In this document: one piece after another, positions 56,099 through 64,000 of the stretch
Numbering within the stretch: the first letter of the stretch is position 1
Layout: each line of letters starts with the position of its first letter
NCBI GenBank assembly: GCA_028822985.1
Contig: JAPKCK010000006.1
Span: forward strand, 1-64,000
Reading direction: 5' to 3'
DNA: 64,000 nucleotides
Source of the DNA: Aquiluna sp.
Lineage (GTDB): Bacteria; Actinomycetota; Actinomycetes; Actinomycetales; Microbacteriaceae
Program-made: the position numbers and the translations under genes
Notes under the pieces: model-generated
What the model saw: the letters and a program-made list of their open reading frames with translations, nothing else
Databases searched by the model: none
Told to the model about the DNA's origin: nothing

Positions 56099-57759
56099 CC
56101 TTTCGGGCCGAAAGTCCGTTTGGCATCTTCCCTGCGCTTTGCTTGAGCCTCCGGATCCGGCACCGGCACCGCGGCGATCAATCTCTTGGTGTATTCCTGC
56201 TGAGGATTACGAAGAATCTGGTCTTTTGTTCCCTGCTCAACGATGACTCCATGCTGCATGACTGCAATATGATCACTCAATAGGTCTACTACTGCAAGAT
56301 CGTGCGAGACAAAAAGCGTCGCAAACTGCTGCTTTTTTTGAATTTCCTGCAGGAGCTCAAGAACCCGCGCTTGCACCGATACGTCCAGGGCGCTTGTCGG
56401 TTCATCGGCAACCAGAAGTTTCGGGTTAAGAGCCAAGGCCCTTGCGATACCGACTCGCTGTCGCTGCCCCCCAGATAATTCATGCGGATAGCGATTCCGG
56501 TAGGACTTTGGAAGTTCAACCATGTCGAGCAGTTCGCCAACCCTGTGGCTTCGCTCTTTAGGGCTTTGACCAGCGAGTAAAAGAGGCTCTTGAATAGACT
56601 GGCCGATTGGCCAACGTGGGTTTAGGGACGAGCCCGGGTCTTGAAACACAATTCCAATATTTCTTCGAACAGCCTGAAGATCCTTTTTCGATACCCCCAC
56701 CATCTTTTGACCTGCAACTTCAAGTTGCCCGCTCTTTATTGGCATAAGCCCGACGACAGCTCTGGCAATTGTGGTCTTTCCTGAGCCCGACTCTCCGACT
56801 AATCCGAGTACCTCTCCAGGGTAAATCTCGAAAGTTGCATCCTGAACGGCCAAGAAGGCTGGCACTTTACCGCGCTTAGGATATTCGATGTTCAGGGCTT
56901 CCATCTTGAGAGATGGCTCAGCTCTTTCGGCTCTTGGCCTTGGCTCCGCAACACTGACTGTTCCTAAGTGAGGAACCGCTGCAAGCAATTCCCTGGTGTA
57001 CTGGTGGGACGGTCGTTTGAAAATGTCAATGGTTGTTCCAGCCTCCACGACCACACCATCTTTCATGACAATCATGTGATCTGATAAATCCGCCACCACA
57101 CCCATGTCGTGGGTAATCAAAATAATCGCTGAATTGAGTCTCTTATTTAGATCTCGAAGGAGATTCAAAATTTCGGCTTGGACTGTCACGTCCAGTGCCG
57201 TAGTTGGCTCATCTGCAATCAGCAAAAGAGGATCGCATGAGATGGACTGCGCAATCATTGCGCGCTGCCTCTGACCTCCCGAAAGCTGATGAGGATAGGA
57301 GCTGAATGCTTTGTCCGGGTCCGGAAGCTCAACCATTGCCAGCAATTCAAGTGCTCTGTTCTTCGCTTGAGCATTTGTCATTCCAGAATTATGAACCTGA
57401 ATTGCTTCGACAATTTGAAAACCTATCGTGTAGACGGGATTTAGAGCAGTCATCGGCTCTTGAAAAATCGCCGCAATTTCCTTTCCCCGGATTTGTCTCA
57501 GGCGTGCTTTTTCAGCCCCCACTAGCTCCTCGCCTCGCAGCTTCACCGATCCTGCTGACCTGCCGTTCACGGGTAATAGGCCCAGAAGACTCATCGCCGA
57601 GGTCGACTTTCCCGATCCCGACTCACCCACAATGGCCAGAACTTCGCCTTGGCCAACCTTGAAATTAACCCCCGAGGCAGCCATTACCCATTCGCCGTCG
57701 ACCCAGAAATCAACCGAAAGCCCCGTAGCCTCGATAATGGTTTGCTTGTCTTCGCTCAC
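56095..57759 (-). CDS. Oligopeptide-type ABC importer, fused double ATPase (DppD-DppF)
   Basis: Powers import of peptides or related solutes. The 554-residue protein joins two ATPase domains: Walker A GESGSGKSTSAMSLL (about 44-58) with LSGGQRQRAMIAQSI, and GESGSGKTTIARAVVG (about 322-337) with LSGGQRQRVGIARAL. Each is followed by the oligopeptide-ATPase helical region (LAAVPHLG, and IAAVPVPDP near the C terminus). The start is GTG at 57759 with AGAGG 6 nt upstream. It is separated from the permease genes by an antisense gene. Confidence 0.93.
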   Translation of the reverse strand: MSEDKQTIIEATGLSVDFWVDGEWVMAASGVNFKVGQGEVLAIVGESGSGKSTSAMSLLGLLPVNGRSAGSVKLRGEELVGAEKARLRQIRGKEIAAIFQEPMTALNPVYTIGFQIVEAIQVHNSGMTNAQAKNRALELLAMVELPDPDKAFSSYPHQLSGGQRQRAMIAQSISCDPLLLIADEPTTALDVTVQAEILNLLRDLNKRLNSAIILITHDMGVVADLSDHMIVMKDGVVVEAGTTIDIFKRPSHQYTRELLAAVPHLGTVSVAEPRPRAERAEPSLKMEALNIEYPKRGKVPAFLAVQDATFEIYPGEVLGLVGESGSGKTTIARAVVGLMPIKSGQLEVAGQKMVGVSKKDLQAVRRNIGIVFQDPGSSLNPRWPIGQSIQEPLLLAGQSPKERSHRVGELLDMVELPKSYRNRYPHELSGGQRQRVGIARALALNPKLLVADEPTSALDVSVQARVLELLQEIQKKQQFATLFVSHDLAVVDLLSDHIAVMQHGVIVEQGTKDQILRNPQQEYTKRLIAAVPVPDPEAQAKRREDAKRTFGPKG

Positions 57760-57776
57760 GACATTACCTCTGCGGA

Positions 57777-57782
57777 TAGATT
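57777..57782 (+). promoter_or_regulatory. -10 box (TAGATT) of a leaderless PH-domain gene transcript
   Basis: TAGATT ends 6 nt before the ATG at 57789; GGAG lies 2 nt from the ATG, too close to function. It is within the 29-nt gap from the divergent ATPase gene. Confidence 0.5.
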
Positions 57783-57788
57783 GGAGTC

Positions 57789-58361
57789 ATGCAAGTTTTC
57801 AGGTCTACTTTCGGCAGGGTAATTACCATCCTCGTCGGACTTGTAATGGCCTTGGCCTTGGTTCTTTTTGTCAGAGATTACGGAGTAGCTAGCGCGCTCG
57901 GATCTGTTCCACTTGCAGCCCTCTTGGTTTATAGCAGCGCAGTAATGTTTTGGCTGCCGCGAGTGGAAGTCGACGATGGTGGAGTGAGAATCGTCAACTT
58001 GATACGGAGTCACTACATCTCTTGGGGCGCAATTGATCGAGTTGATACTCGCTACGCGCTTGCAGTTTTTGTTGGCCAAAAGAAATACACCGCATGGGGA
58101 GCGCCGGCTCCTGGACGCCACGCAGCCTTCTTTGCCACTAAGGATCAAGGACAGCACCTCCCAGACTCCACTTACCTCGCTGGGACCGTAAGGCCGGGGG
58201 ATCTTGTAACCAGTGAGTCCGGAGCCGCGGCCGCTGTAATTAGAAACCGTTGGGAAAAAACTCAAGGGCTGGATTTGATTTCTAGCGTGAACACGGCTTG
58301 GCACTTTAGGACCATTTTGGCTCTCATCACGCTTACCCTTCTTGCCGCCTTGGCGTTCTAG
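57789..58361 (+). CDS. Membrane protein with bacterial PH-like domain, function unknown
   Basis: The 190-residue protein has two N-terminal TM helices (about 9-26 and 34-50), a PH-like region beginning at VEVDDGGVRIVNLIRSHYISWGAIDRVDTR and a C-terminal TM helix (about 170-188). This layout resembles small actinobacterial PH-domain antigens (related to the low-molecular-weight antigen 6 family). It is on the opposite strand inside the ABC importer cluster: its stop is 2 nt from the dppC stop and its start is 29 nt from the ATPase start. Confidence 0.7.
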   Translation: MQVFRSTFGRVITILVGLVMALALVLFVRDYGVASALGSVPLAALLVYSSAVMFWLPRVEVDDGGVRIVNLIRSHYISWGAIDRVDTRYALAVFVGQKKYTAWGAPAPGRHAAFFATKDQGQHLPDSTYLAGTVRPGDLVTSESGAAAAVIRNRWEKTQGLDLISSVNTAWHFRTILALITLTLLAALAF

Positions 58362-58363
58362 AA

Positions 58364-59452
58364 TCACTTCCCGGCCCTTCGCTTTCCAATCAAGCGCTTG
58401 AGGTCTTGCAGTGCGCCATCTGTTCTGGGCAAGCGTCTTTGTCTGGGATCAAATGCGTCCCTCAAGCCGTCACCCACGAAATTAATACCGAGCGCTATAA
58501 CGACAATGAACAATCCCGGATACCAAAAAAGCCAAGGTCTGGTTTTGAACGCCTCGTTGTACTCGGAAATAATTTGACCCAGAGAAATATCGGGTGAGGT
58601 TATTCCAAACCCCAGGAAACTAAGCGAAGTTTCGATCAAAATAGCGGCTGACATTAGCAGAGTTGCGTTTACGACAATCACTCCGATTGAGTTCGGGAGT
58701 ATGTGCCTGAAAATGATTCTAAAATTCGATGCCCCTGCAACCCGTGCTGCATCAACAAATTCTCTTTCTCGAAGTGCCAAGAACTCTGCCCGCACGAGCC
58801 TCGCGAGTCCAGTCCAGGCGATGAGGCCGAGCAGAATTCCAAGCGACCAGGCATTCCCACCAAACGTGCGGCCAAGAACGGCGCCCAGTACCAGAGTAGG
58901 GATAATAATTATGGTGTCAGTGAAACGCATTAGGAGGCTGTCCAGCCATCCGCGGAAAAATCCAGACACCGACCCTATTACGACACCCAACACAGTCGAA
59001 ATAAGGCCGACAAGGAAAATAACGGTTAAGGACTGCTGGGTTCCGCGCATCACTCGTGCAAAGATGTCCTTACCCAAGGTGTCTTGACCAAATGGGTGCG
59101 CCCCTGGACTGAATGGCCAGAGGGTCATGGTCGGAGTTCCGCCTGGGTTCAAAATGTCGTAGTTCTCGTACCAGTTGTAAGTCCACCAGCCTGGAACTCG
59201 AAAGCCGTCTACTGCTAGCCTGCCCGTATTCGGGTCGGTAATTAGGGATCCGTTTCCGCCAATGACGATTCCCACGGAAGTAAAGGCAAGCAAGGTAATC
59301 ACGGCCAGCGCGATTAGTGAGGTAATGGCAGCCCTATGGGCTAAAAAACGCCTGCGAACTATCGTTCCAAGAGAAAGTCCTTCAGTCTCCCGCTGCTCGA
59401 TCGAAATTTCGCTGTTGAGCTGAGAGCTATCCTCACGCTTTTTTCTCGCCAT
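58364..59452 (-). CDS. Oligopeptide-type ABC importer permease (DppC-like)
   Basis: Second permease of the importer. The 362-residue protein has an N-terminal cytoplasmic tail of about 35 residues, a first TM helix, a long extracytoplasmic loop, and the C-terminal five-helix core with the EAA loop EFVDAARVAGASNFRIIFRHILPNS. The C terminus FVGDGLRDAFDPRQRR matches the DppC/OppC family. It starts at the dppB stop. Confidence 0.93.
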   Translation of the reverse strand: MARKKREDSSQLNSEISIEQRETEGLSLGTIVRRRFLAHRAAITSLIALAVITLLAFTSVGIVIGGNGSLITDPNTGRLAVDGFRVPGWWTYNWYENYDILNPGGTPTMTLWPFSPGAHPFGQDTLGKDIFARVMRGTQQSLTVIFLVGLISTVLGVVIGSVSGFFRGWLDSLLMRFTDTIIIIPTLVLGAVLGRTFGGNAWSLGILLGLIAWTGLARLVRAEFLALREREFVDAARVAGASNFRIIFRHILPNSIGVIVVNATLLMSAAILIETSLSFLGFGITSPDISLGQIISEYNEAFKTRPWLFWYPGLFIVVIALGINFVGDGLRDAFDPRQRRLPRTDGALQDLKRLIGKRRAGK

Positions 59453-60999
59453 TAGTTCACCCTAATTCTTGGGTCAAGAGCGGTATAAAGCAGATCCGCA
59501 ATCAGGTTGCCTATAACCGCCAGCAGCCCGGTAACCAGGAAGAAGCCCATCACTAGGTTCACATCAACGGCATTGAGCCCCTTGGAGAAAAGCGCGCCCA
59601 TGCCATCCCACGCGAATACCCGCTCAGTAATAATTGCACCGCCAATAAGGCCAGAAATATCGAAGGCGATAATTGTGGCGATTGGAATCATTGCGTTTCT
59701 AAAAGCGTGCCGAACAATCACAGTTCGCTCATTGAGCCCCTTGGCCCTAGCGGTTCTTATGTAGTCCTGGTTCAAAACCTCAAGCAGAGACGCGCGAGCG
59801 TACCGCGTATAGCCAGCAACAGAAACAATCATGAGAGCTGCTGTCGGGAGAATCAAGTGGGCGTATGAGTCCAGCAAACTTAGCCACATGTTCTCCTCTC
59901 GCCCAATTGTGGGGGTGACGGCACCAATTGTGGAGACAAAGCCCGTCTTCAACGGGATCAATTCCAAGTAAGTGCTCCAGTACTGCATGGCCTCATCGAT
60001 TACTAAAACAAGACCACTGAGGCCCCCAACGAAGCCGGCAATTTTTGCTATCTGCACCCGAGCATCTCCGCCGAAAGTCAGAGCGAGTCCAACGCCGATA
60101 GCCGCCATGATCGAAATCATCGCCACGATTCCCAATGGGCCCTCAAGGTAGTAAAAAAGATACTGTCCAGGCAGCCACATGGCCCCAGCTGCAAGGGCCA
60201 TGGAGCCGACGACATAGACTGCCCTGCGCTGACCAAAGCCCGTGGAAAGCAGGAGTACCACTCCTGCAATTACAGCCGTCACAAGTACCACACCAACCAC
60301 TCCAATTGATGGAGATGTAAGCCATCCGGTGATATTCAAACTAACGAGCAAAGTGACGGACAAAACTAACGACATCAAGAAAACACGAATACGGGCTTTG
60401 AGCCTTCCGCCTGCTATCCCTGTAATTATGACGGCAAGAAAAAGTGGGATCAGGACTAGCGCCCAAGGGCCAAAGGTGGGATCCGCTAAAAAGCGATTGA
60501 ACCTAATCGCCCCGTACTCCTTGAGCAAAACTGCCACCCAGAAAATGGGTAGGGAGTAAAAAACAAAAGCGAAGAAGGTCACTGAGTAGTCATAGCCCGA
60601 GTACTGACGAAGTGCAGTGGTCATACCAACAGCAACCCCCACCAGAATTGAGAGCACCGTCGCCAAAATGATTAGTTGCAGGGTTGAGGCAATTGCTCCG
60701 GCCAGAGCTTCTGTCACAAGACTCTCGCCCTTAGCTATCGACACTCCAAGATCACAACGTCCAACCAAGCAGCCGGCCGCCCCACCTAGCCAATAGAAAT
60801 ACCTTAGAAATGGGGGAACATCCAGATCGAGCACCCCAGTTAGGTAGCGAAGACGGTCTTGCGTGTTTGGATCTCGTGAGGCACGTATTTCAGATAATGG
60901 GTCGCCAGATATGGCGGTTAGTTGGTAGACAATGAAAGATGCGACTAGTAGCACGACCAGAGTCGCCGCAAATCTCCGCACAATAAAACTAAGCATCAT
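59452..60999 (-). CDS. Oligopeptide-type ABC importer permease (DppB-like, extended)
   Basis: First permease of the importer. The 515-residue protein is much longer than the usual 310-340. It has a normal N terminus (SFIVRRFAATLVVLLVASFIVYQL) and C terminus (EAA loop LNQDYIRTARAKGLNERTVIVRHAFRNAMIPI, ending IADLLYTALDPRIRVN). About 180 extra residues (roughly 170-350) form five or six further TM helices in the middle. A stem-loop lies upstream after the binding-protein gene. Confidence 0.9.
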   Translation of the reverse strand: MMLSFIVRRFAATLVVLLVASFIVYQLTAISGDPLSEIRASRDPNTQDRLRYLTGVLDLDVPPFLRYFYWLGGAAGCLVGRCDLGVSIAKGESLVTEALAGAIASTLQLIILATVLSILVGVAVGMTTALRQYSGYDYSVTFFAFVFYSLPIFWVAVLLKEYGAIRFNRFLADPTFGPWALVLIPLFLAVIITGIAGGRLKARIRVFLMSLVLSVTLLVSLNITGWLTSPSIGVVGVVLVTAVIAGVVLLLSTGFGQRRAVYVVGSMALAAGAMWLPGQYLFYYLEGPLGIVAMISIMAAIGVGLALTFGGDARVQIAKIAGFVGGLSGLVLVIDEAMQYWSTYLELIPLKTGFVSTIGAVTPTIGREENMWLSLLDSYAHLILPTAALMIVSVAGYTRYARASLLEVLNQDYIRTARAKGLNERTVIVRHAFRNAMIPIATIIAFDISGLIGGAIITERVFAWDGMGALFSKGLNAVDVNLVMGFFLVTGLLAVIGNLIADLLYTALDPRIRVN

Positions 61000-61019
61000 C
61001 GCCCTTTTTTACATTGTTG

Positions 61020-61050
61020 GGGGCCACCACTGATAAACAATGATGACCCC
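61020..61050 (-). promoter_or_regulatory. Intercistronic stem-loop between binding-protein and permease genes
   Basis: A 13-bp stem (including three G-U pairs on the minus strand) with a 5-nt loop lies between the binding-protein stop and the dppB start. It is followed by an A-rich rather than T-rich stretch. Such structures often stabilise binding-protein mRNA and lower downstream expression. Confidence 0.65.
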
Positions 61051-61069
61051 TCACAATTACGTTTCTAGA

Positions 61070-62869
61070 CTAGCCCGCGGTTGGGGCCCAGTTCCAGAAG
61101 TTCCAGTAGAAGTAAGGAACAAGTAGGTTTGGCGATACGCCAGTGACCTCTTTGTCCCACCAGGTTAGGCCTGGGAACTGGAACAGAGTGATGTTGTATG
61201 CATCCTTGGCAAGCTCTGCCTCAATTGCAAGGCGGATACGAAGCTGCTCAGCTGGATCTACGGCCACATTCAACTCGTCCAACAGACCCTTTGCGGCTGC
61301 GTTATCAAAGCCAGTCCAGTTAGAAGGTCCGCCCAGCACTAGGTACTGGTCGTCACCCGAAACTGACAACGATGTTGCAGCCCAAGCGAAAATAACTGCA
61401 TCGTGTGGGTTCAGGTCTGGGAACACCGTCTCGGTGAATGCCCAGTTTGGCTCAGACTCGTCGATCAAGTTGAAGCCAACCGAATCCGCGGATAGTTTGA
61501 GTAGCTCGTACTCCTGGCCGCGACGAACGTTGCCCTCTGGGTACCAGAACTCAACATCGATTGGAGTAGAGACTCCGGCCTCTGCAAGCAGAGCCTTGGC
61601 CTTGACGCGATTTTCATCGTCAGTGCCTAGGTAATCGGAGTAGTAAGACTCAGCCTCGTCGTAACCTTCAGCACCCGGGATGAATAGCACCGAGGTTCGG
61701 ACCTTTGCATCTGGGTTCAGGGGCTTGATCAACTTTTCGATGATTTCATTTCGAGGAACTGACAGCAAGAATGCCTGTCGAACCTTCAGTGCTTTAGCGG
61801 CGTCTCCGCCGTAGCTAGCCGGATCGAATGGACCTCCGTTGTTAACAGTAAGGTCAATGTGCTCGTATGCCGCTTCCTCGCTGGACGCATACTCTGCGTT
61901 GGCAAGCGCCTGCACTAGAGCCAAGACATCGGCCGTTGGCTGACCCGAGGCAATCTGGATTTCTCCATTGTCGACAGCTTGGATGGCGGCAGTCGAGTCC
62001 TCAATTTGGCGAATAGTGACTCGCTCATACTGAGGCTTTGGGCCCCAAGTGTAGAGAGGGTTCAGAACGTGAGTCGAGTACTGCTCCTCCACAAGCTCCT
62101 CAAGAATGTAGGGACCTGAGGACAAGTAAACGAGCGGGTTCTCAGGCGTATTGACAGATGAGTAGCCCTCGTTCCAGACAGTTGCGACCGATGCAAGCCA
62201 TTCAGTGTCTTCGTTCATAACAGAGTCAATCAACTTGCTCTTAGCATCCGCGATGCTCAAGTCAGGGTAAGCCATCTGAACAGCTCCGTGAGCAGCAACT
62301 CCGACTCCGAAAGCAAGCTCCCAGTCAACGTACTGGACGTCATACTCAAAAGTAATCGTGCTTCCGCTGATTGTTGGAAGCTTCGAAGCTACGTTGTCTT
62401 TAGGCGCAGCGTGGGAGAACATGTAGACCCCGTCCGCATCCTTGAACTTGCCAAAGATAGTCGCCCATGCCAAAGCAAGGTCGGCTCCATCGATTGCCGT
62501 TCCATCCGACCAGACCACTCCATCGTTTACGGTGTATGTGACTGTCAGTGGGTCTTCGCTCACGACCTCATATGTACCAAACTCAGTGTTCTTCACTAAG
62601 GCCGGTGAGTTGTCGTAATAATTGAAGGTCGAACTGGTCAAGTAAGTAGTCAACGAGTTGGCCACATTGTTGCCGGCGGCTGAACTTGAATTAAAGGTGT
62701 CAACAATATCGTTCCAGGCGACAGTGATAAGGGGGGCGAGTGTGGCCTCTTCAGCCACAGCCGACGGGCTAGATGTTGGCGTCAGTTCTTCAGTAGCCGC
62801 GCAACCCGCGAGGGTTAGGGCTACGACGCTCAGGCCAGCAACAACTGCTGATCCGCGGAAATTCTTCAT
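61070..62869 (-). CDS. Oligopeptide-type ABC importer substrate-binding lipoprotein
   Basis: Membrane-anchored binding protein of the family 5 (DppA/OppA) type. The 599-residue protein starts at ATG 62869 with AAGGAG 6 nt upstream; it has a signal peptide ending in the lipobox ALTLAGC (Cys near residue 22) and a Ser/Thr/Pro linker. A mature domain with VVSEDPLTVTYTVNDGVVWSDGTAIDGADLALAW, the classic family 5 signature, follows. The ligand could be peptides or other compounds. It leads the importer cluster. Confidence 0.92.
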   Translation of the reverse strand: MKNFRGSAVVAGLSVVALTLAGCAATEELTPTSSPSAVAEEATLAPLITVAWNDIVDTFNSSSAAGNNVANSLTTYLTSSTFNYYDNSPALVKNTEFGTYEVVSEDPLTVTYTVNDGVVWSDGTAIDGADLALAWATIFGKFKDADGVYMFSHAAPKDNVASKLPTISGSTITFEYDVQYVDWELAFGVGVAAHGAVQMAYPDLSIADAKSKLIDSVMNEDTEWLASVATVWNEGYSSVNTPENPLVYLSSGPYILEELVEEQYSTHVLNPLYTWGPKPQYERVTIRQIEDSTAAIQAVDNGEIQIASGQPTADVLALVQALANAEYASSEEAAYEHIDLTVNNGGPFDPASYGGDAAKALKVRQAFLLSVPRNEIIEKLIKPLNPDAKVRTSVLFIPGAEGYDEAESYYSDYLGTDDENRVKAKALLAEAGVSTPIDVEFWYPEGNVRRGQEYELLKLSADSVGFNLIDESEPNWAFTETVFPDLNPHDAVIFAWAATSLSVSGDDQYLVLGGPSNWTGFDNAAAKGLLDELNVAVDPAEQLRIRLAIEAELAKDAYNITLFQFPGLTWWDKEVTGVSPNLLVPYFYWNFWNWAPTAG

Positions 62870-63069
62870 TCTTTCTCCTTCTCTGTTGAACATGACATTG
62901 GGTCCCATACCCGATGAACGTTTTTCTTACTCTAGGGGTTTGATTTGCCCAGAGACGCCATACGCGTTTCGGTTTGATAACGAATCAGATTCGCGAGTAA
63001 TCTGTCTTTTTTTTGCCCCTCAGCACTTCGATGTTTCGGGCGGAACTGCGTCACTTTTGAAACTGACTG

Positions 63070-63459
63070 CTATGGAAGAAGAAAACTTTTGGCCTTCGAC
63101 TCTCGGCAAATAATTGCGCTTTCGACACCAATTCCCAAGGGATTTTTATACCTGGCACATATCCTGAGTGTCGAAGTGTCCGCATTAACTCGGGCTGCTG
63201 CCGAGACAACGACTACCCTGTGGGCACTTGGCGCTTTTTGAAGAAATAGCGCGATCTCCTGGGACAGTTGTGCCTGGTTGGGGATGCCCGCCGTTACGGA
63301 CCTGTCGTGGGCGTAGAGAATTGCCATGTCGGCAATTCCCTGGACTCGATTCACAGCAACCAACGCAGTTACGACAGCCACTGAACCGAACACGGACAGC
63401 AAGATCAAAGCCAAGTAGGTGGCGATAAGCGGTGCAATTGTTCCGCGGTCAGATTTCAT
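63070..63459 (-). CDS. Tad pilus TadE/G-like minor protein
   Basis: The 129-residue protein begins with a short basic segment and a pseudopilin-like hydrophobic helix (GTIAPLIATYLALILLSVFGSVAVVTALVAV), then RVQGIADMAILYAHDRSV, as in the actinobacterial Rv3654c-like TadE/G group. The C-terminal part has a Cys pair (ICARY, IICRE). ATG at 63459 overlaps the upstream stop (ATGA), which fixes the start. Confidence 0.75.
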   Translation of the reverse strand: MKSDRGTIAPLIATYLALILLSVFGSVAVVTALVAVNRVQGIADMAILYAHDRSVTAGIPNQAQLSQEIALFLQKAPSAHRVVVVSAAARVNADTSTLRICARYKNPLGIGVESAIICRESKAKSFLLP

Positions 63460-63800
63460 CTTGGTTCTAACCCAGCACTTTGAATGGCTCTTGCCGAGCC
63501 AATCGAAATCTCCAACGACAAAATATCTGAATCCCGGCAGTCGCTTAGGCATCGAAGTTCATAGCCACCAAGGGTTTTACCCCAGCTCGCGGCTAGGGAC
63601 TCCAAAACCGCGCTGAGCTGTCTGGGGACCTCCCCTTTTTCCTTCGACAGAACAGCTGACCTAAGTCCATGCCTAGCAATCGACTCGGCAGCCAGAGAGT
63701 CGCTCAAGTGTTGATATAGGCCCAACGAGGGCGCAATCGGCAACACCAACAACATCAAAAGTGCCACAGCCTCCAGCGGGCTGGAACCATTCTCATTCAA
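63456..63800 (-). CDS. Tad pilus TadE-like protein
   Basis: The 114-residue protein has a short polar N terminus (NENGSSPLEAV) leading into a hydrophobic helix (about 11-27) with the conserved Glu of pseudopilins, then a helical extracytoplasmic region with one Cys pair (LRCLSDCRD). This is the TadE minor-pilin layout. The start is TTG at 63800 with AAGGGA 5 nt upstream. It overlaps both neighbours. Confidence 0.72.
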   Translation of the reverse strand: MNENGSSPLEAVALLMLLVLPIAPSLGLYQHLSDSLAAESIARHGLRSAVLSKEKGEVPRQLSAVLESLAASWGKTLGGYELRCLSDCRDSDILSLEISIGSARAIQSAGLEPR

Positions 63801-64000
63801 CGGTTTCCCTTGCCGCGAGCGCCGAGTAATTAATCGGCGGCGGTTCGATAAAGCCGAAACCGGGAAGCTTGGCGGTCACGTCCACTCTCATAAAGTTTCC
63901 TTCTTGAGCAATGTGTGCCTCGTAGTTGGCCAGGGAAGGAAGACTGTTTTTTAGCATTTGCATTAAGTATGGATACTGGCTAGCCGACTCAGCTTTTCCA
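63793..64000 (-). CDS. Tad-locus TadE-family protein, C-terminal part (partial)
   Basis: The reading frame is open to the window edge; 68 C-terminal residues are visible, including FMRVDVTAKLPGFGFIEPPP. The ending resembles TadE-family proteins of actinobacterial Tad loci. The stop overlaps the next TTG start by 8 nt. The N terminus and any identification need the next window. Confidence 0.6.
   Translation of the reverse strand, partial: GKAESASQYPYLMQMLKNSLPSLANYEAHIAQEGNFMRVDVTAKLPGFGFIEPPPINYSALAARETVE

Noticed and set aside
62981-62993. CGAATC-A-GATTCG inverted repeat upstream of the binding-protein gene
   Set aside because: Six-bp arms are common by chance, and no partner site was found near the importer.

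Overview
The window reads as an actinobacterial chromosome segment, most likely a small-genome aquatic member of Microbacteriaceae of the Rhodoluna/Aquiluna type. That placement is an inference. It rests on the gene order smc-ftsY-ffh-rpsP-khpA-rimM-trmD-rplS-lepB-rnhB-DUF2469-dprA-xerC-rpsB-tsf-pyrH-frr-cdsA, a 7Fe ferredoxin of actinobacterial type, a tmRNA tag ending in DFALAA, CCA-encoding tRNAs, very short intergenic gaps, frequent GTG/TTG starts and moderate G+C. No phage, insertion sequence or CRISPR array is visible.

Layout. 0-10.8 kb, mostly plus strand: a DEAD-box RNA helicase, a short-chain dehydrogenase flanked by tRNA-Arg and a 3'-end remnant of that tRNA, bifunctional PutA, a large RND-type exporter, oligoribonuclease and tRNA-His. 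10.8-19.5 kb, minus strand: gatC-gatA-gatB, ligA, mnmA, a cysteine desulfurase and a TPR/thioredoxin-like protein. 19.5-25.6 kb: envelope and growth genes of less certain function (a membrane protein with an internal lipobox, two DivIVA-like proteins, an AI-2E family transporter, a hydrolase, a small zinc-ribbon-like protein, a lytic transglycosylase-like protein). 25.6-49.5 kb: a long, nearly continuous minus-strand housekeeping cluster for translation, secretion, chromosome handling and DNA repair (cdsA to recG), interrupted only by a LytM peptidase, a YeiH-type permease and a small membrane protein. 49.5-54 kb: rsmD, citrate synthase, ferredoxin, smpB, prfB and the tmRNA that works with SmpB. 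54-56 kb: EamA and MFS transporters. 56-63 kb: a complete oligopeptide-type ABC importer (binding protein, two permeases, fused double ATPase) split by an antisense PH-domain gene. 63-64 kb: the end of a Tad-type pilus locus that runs off the window.

How the genes work together. MnmA and the adjacent cysteine desulfurase can supply tRNA 2-thiouridylation. GatCAB makes Gln-/Asn-tRNA. SRP (Ffh, FtsY) and LepB form the export route. Frr, PrfB, SmpB and tmRNA cover termination and ribosome rescue. PutA feeds glutamate-derived carbon toward the TCA cycle, where GltA sits.

The most interesting signals are: (i) a tRNA-Arg 3'-end duplication bracketing the SDR gene, with a paired compensatory change in its T-stem; (ii) ten genes whose start codon lies 6-7 nt after a TANNNT box with no usable Shine-Dalgarno site, implying many leaderless mRNAs; (iii) expected genes missing from conserved blocks (ftsE-ftsX between prfB and smpB; yraN and comM between the DUF2469 gene and dprA); (iv) a membrane protein with an internal lipobox; and (v) an S16 protein with a roughly 100-residue acidic Ala/Glu/Pro tail. 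I did not find a clearly new multi-gene system; most of the window is conserved core genome.
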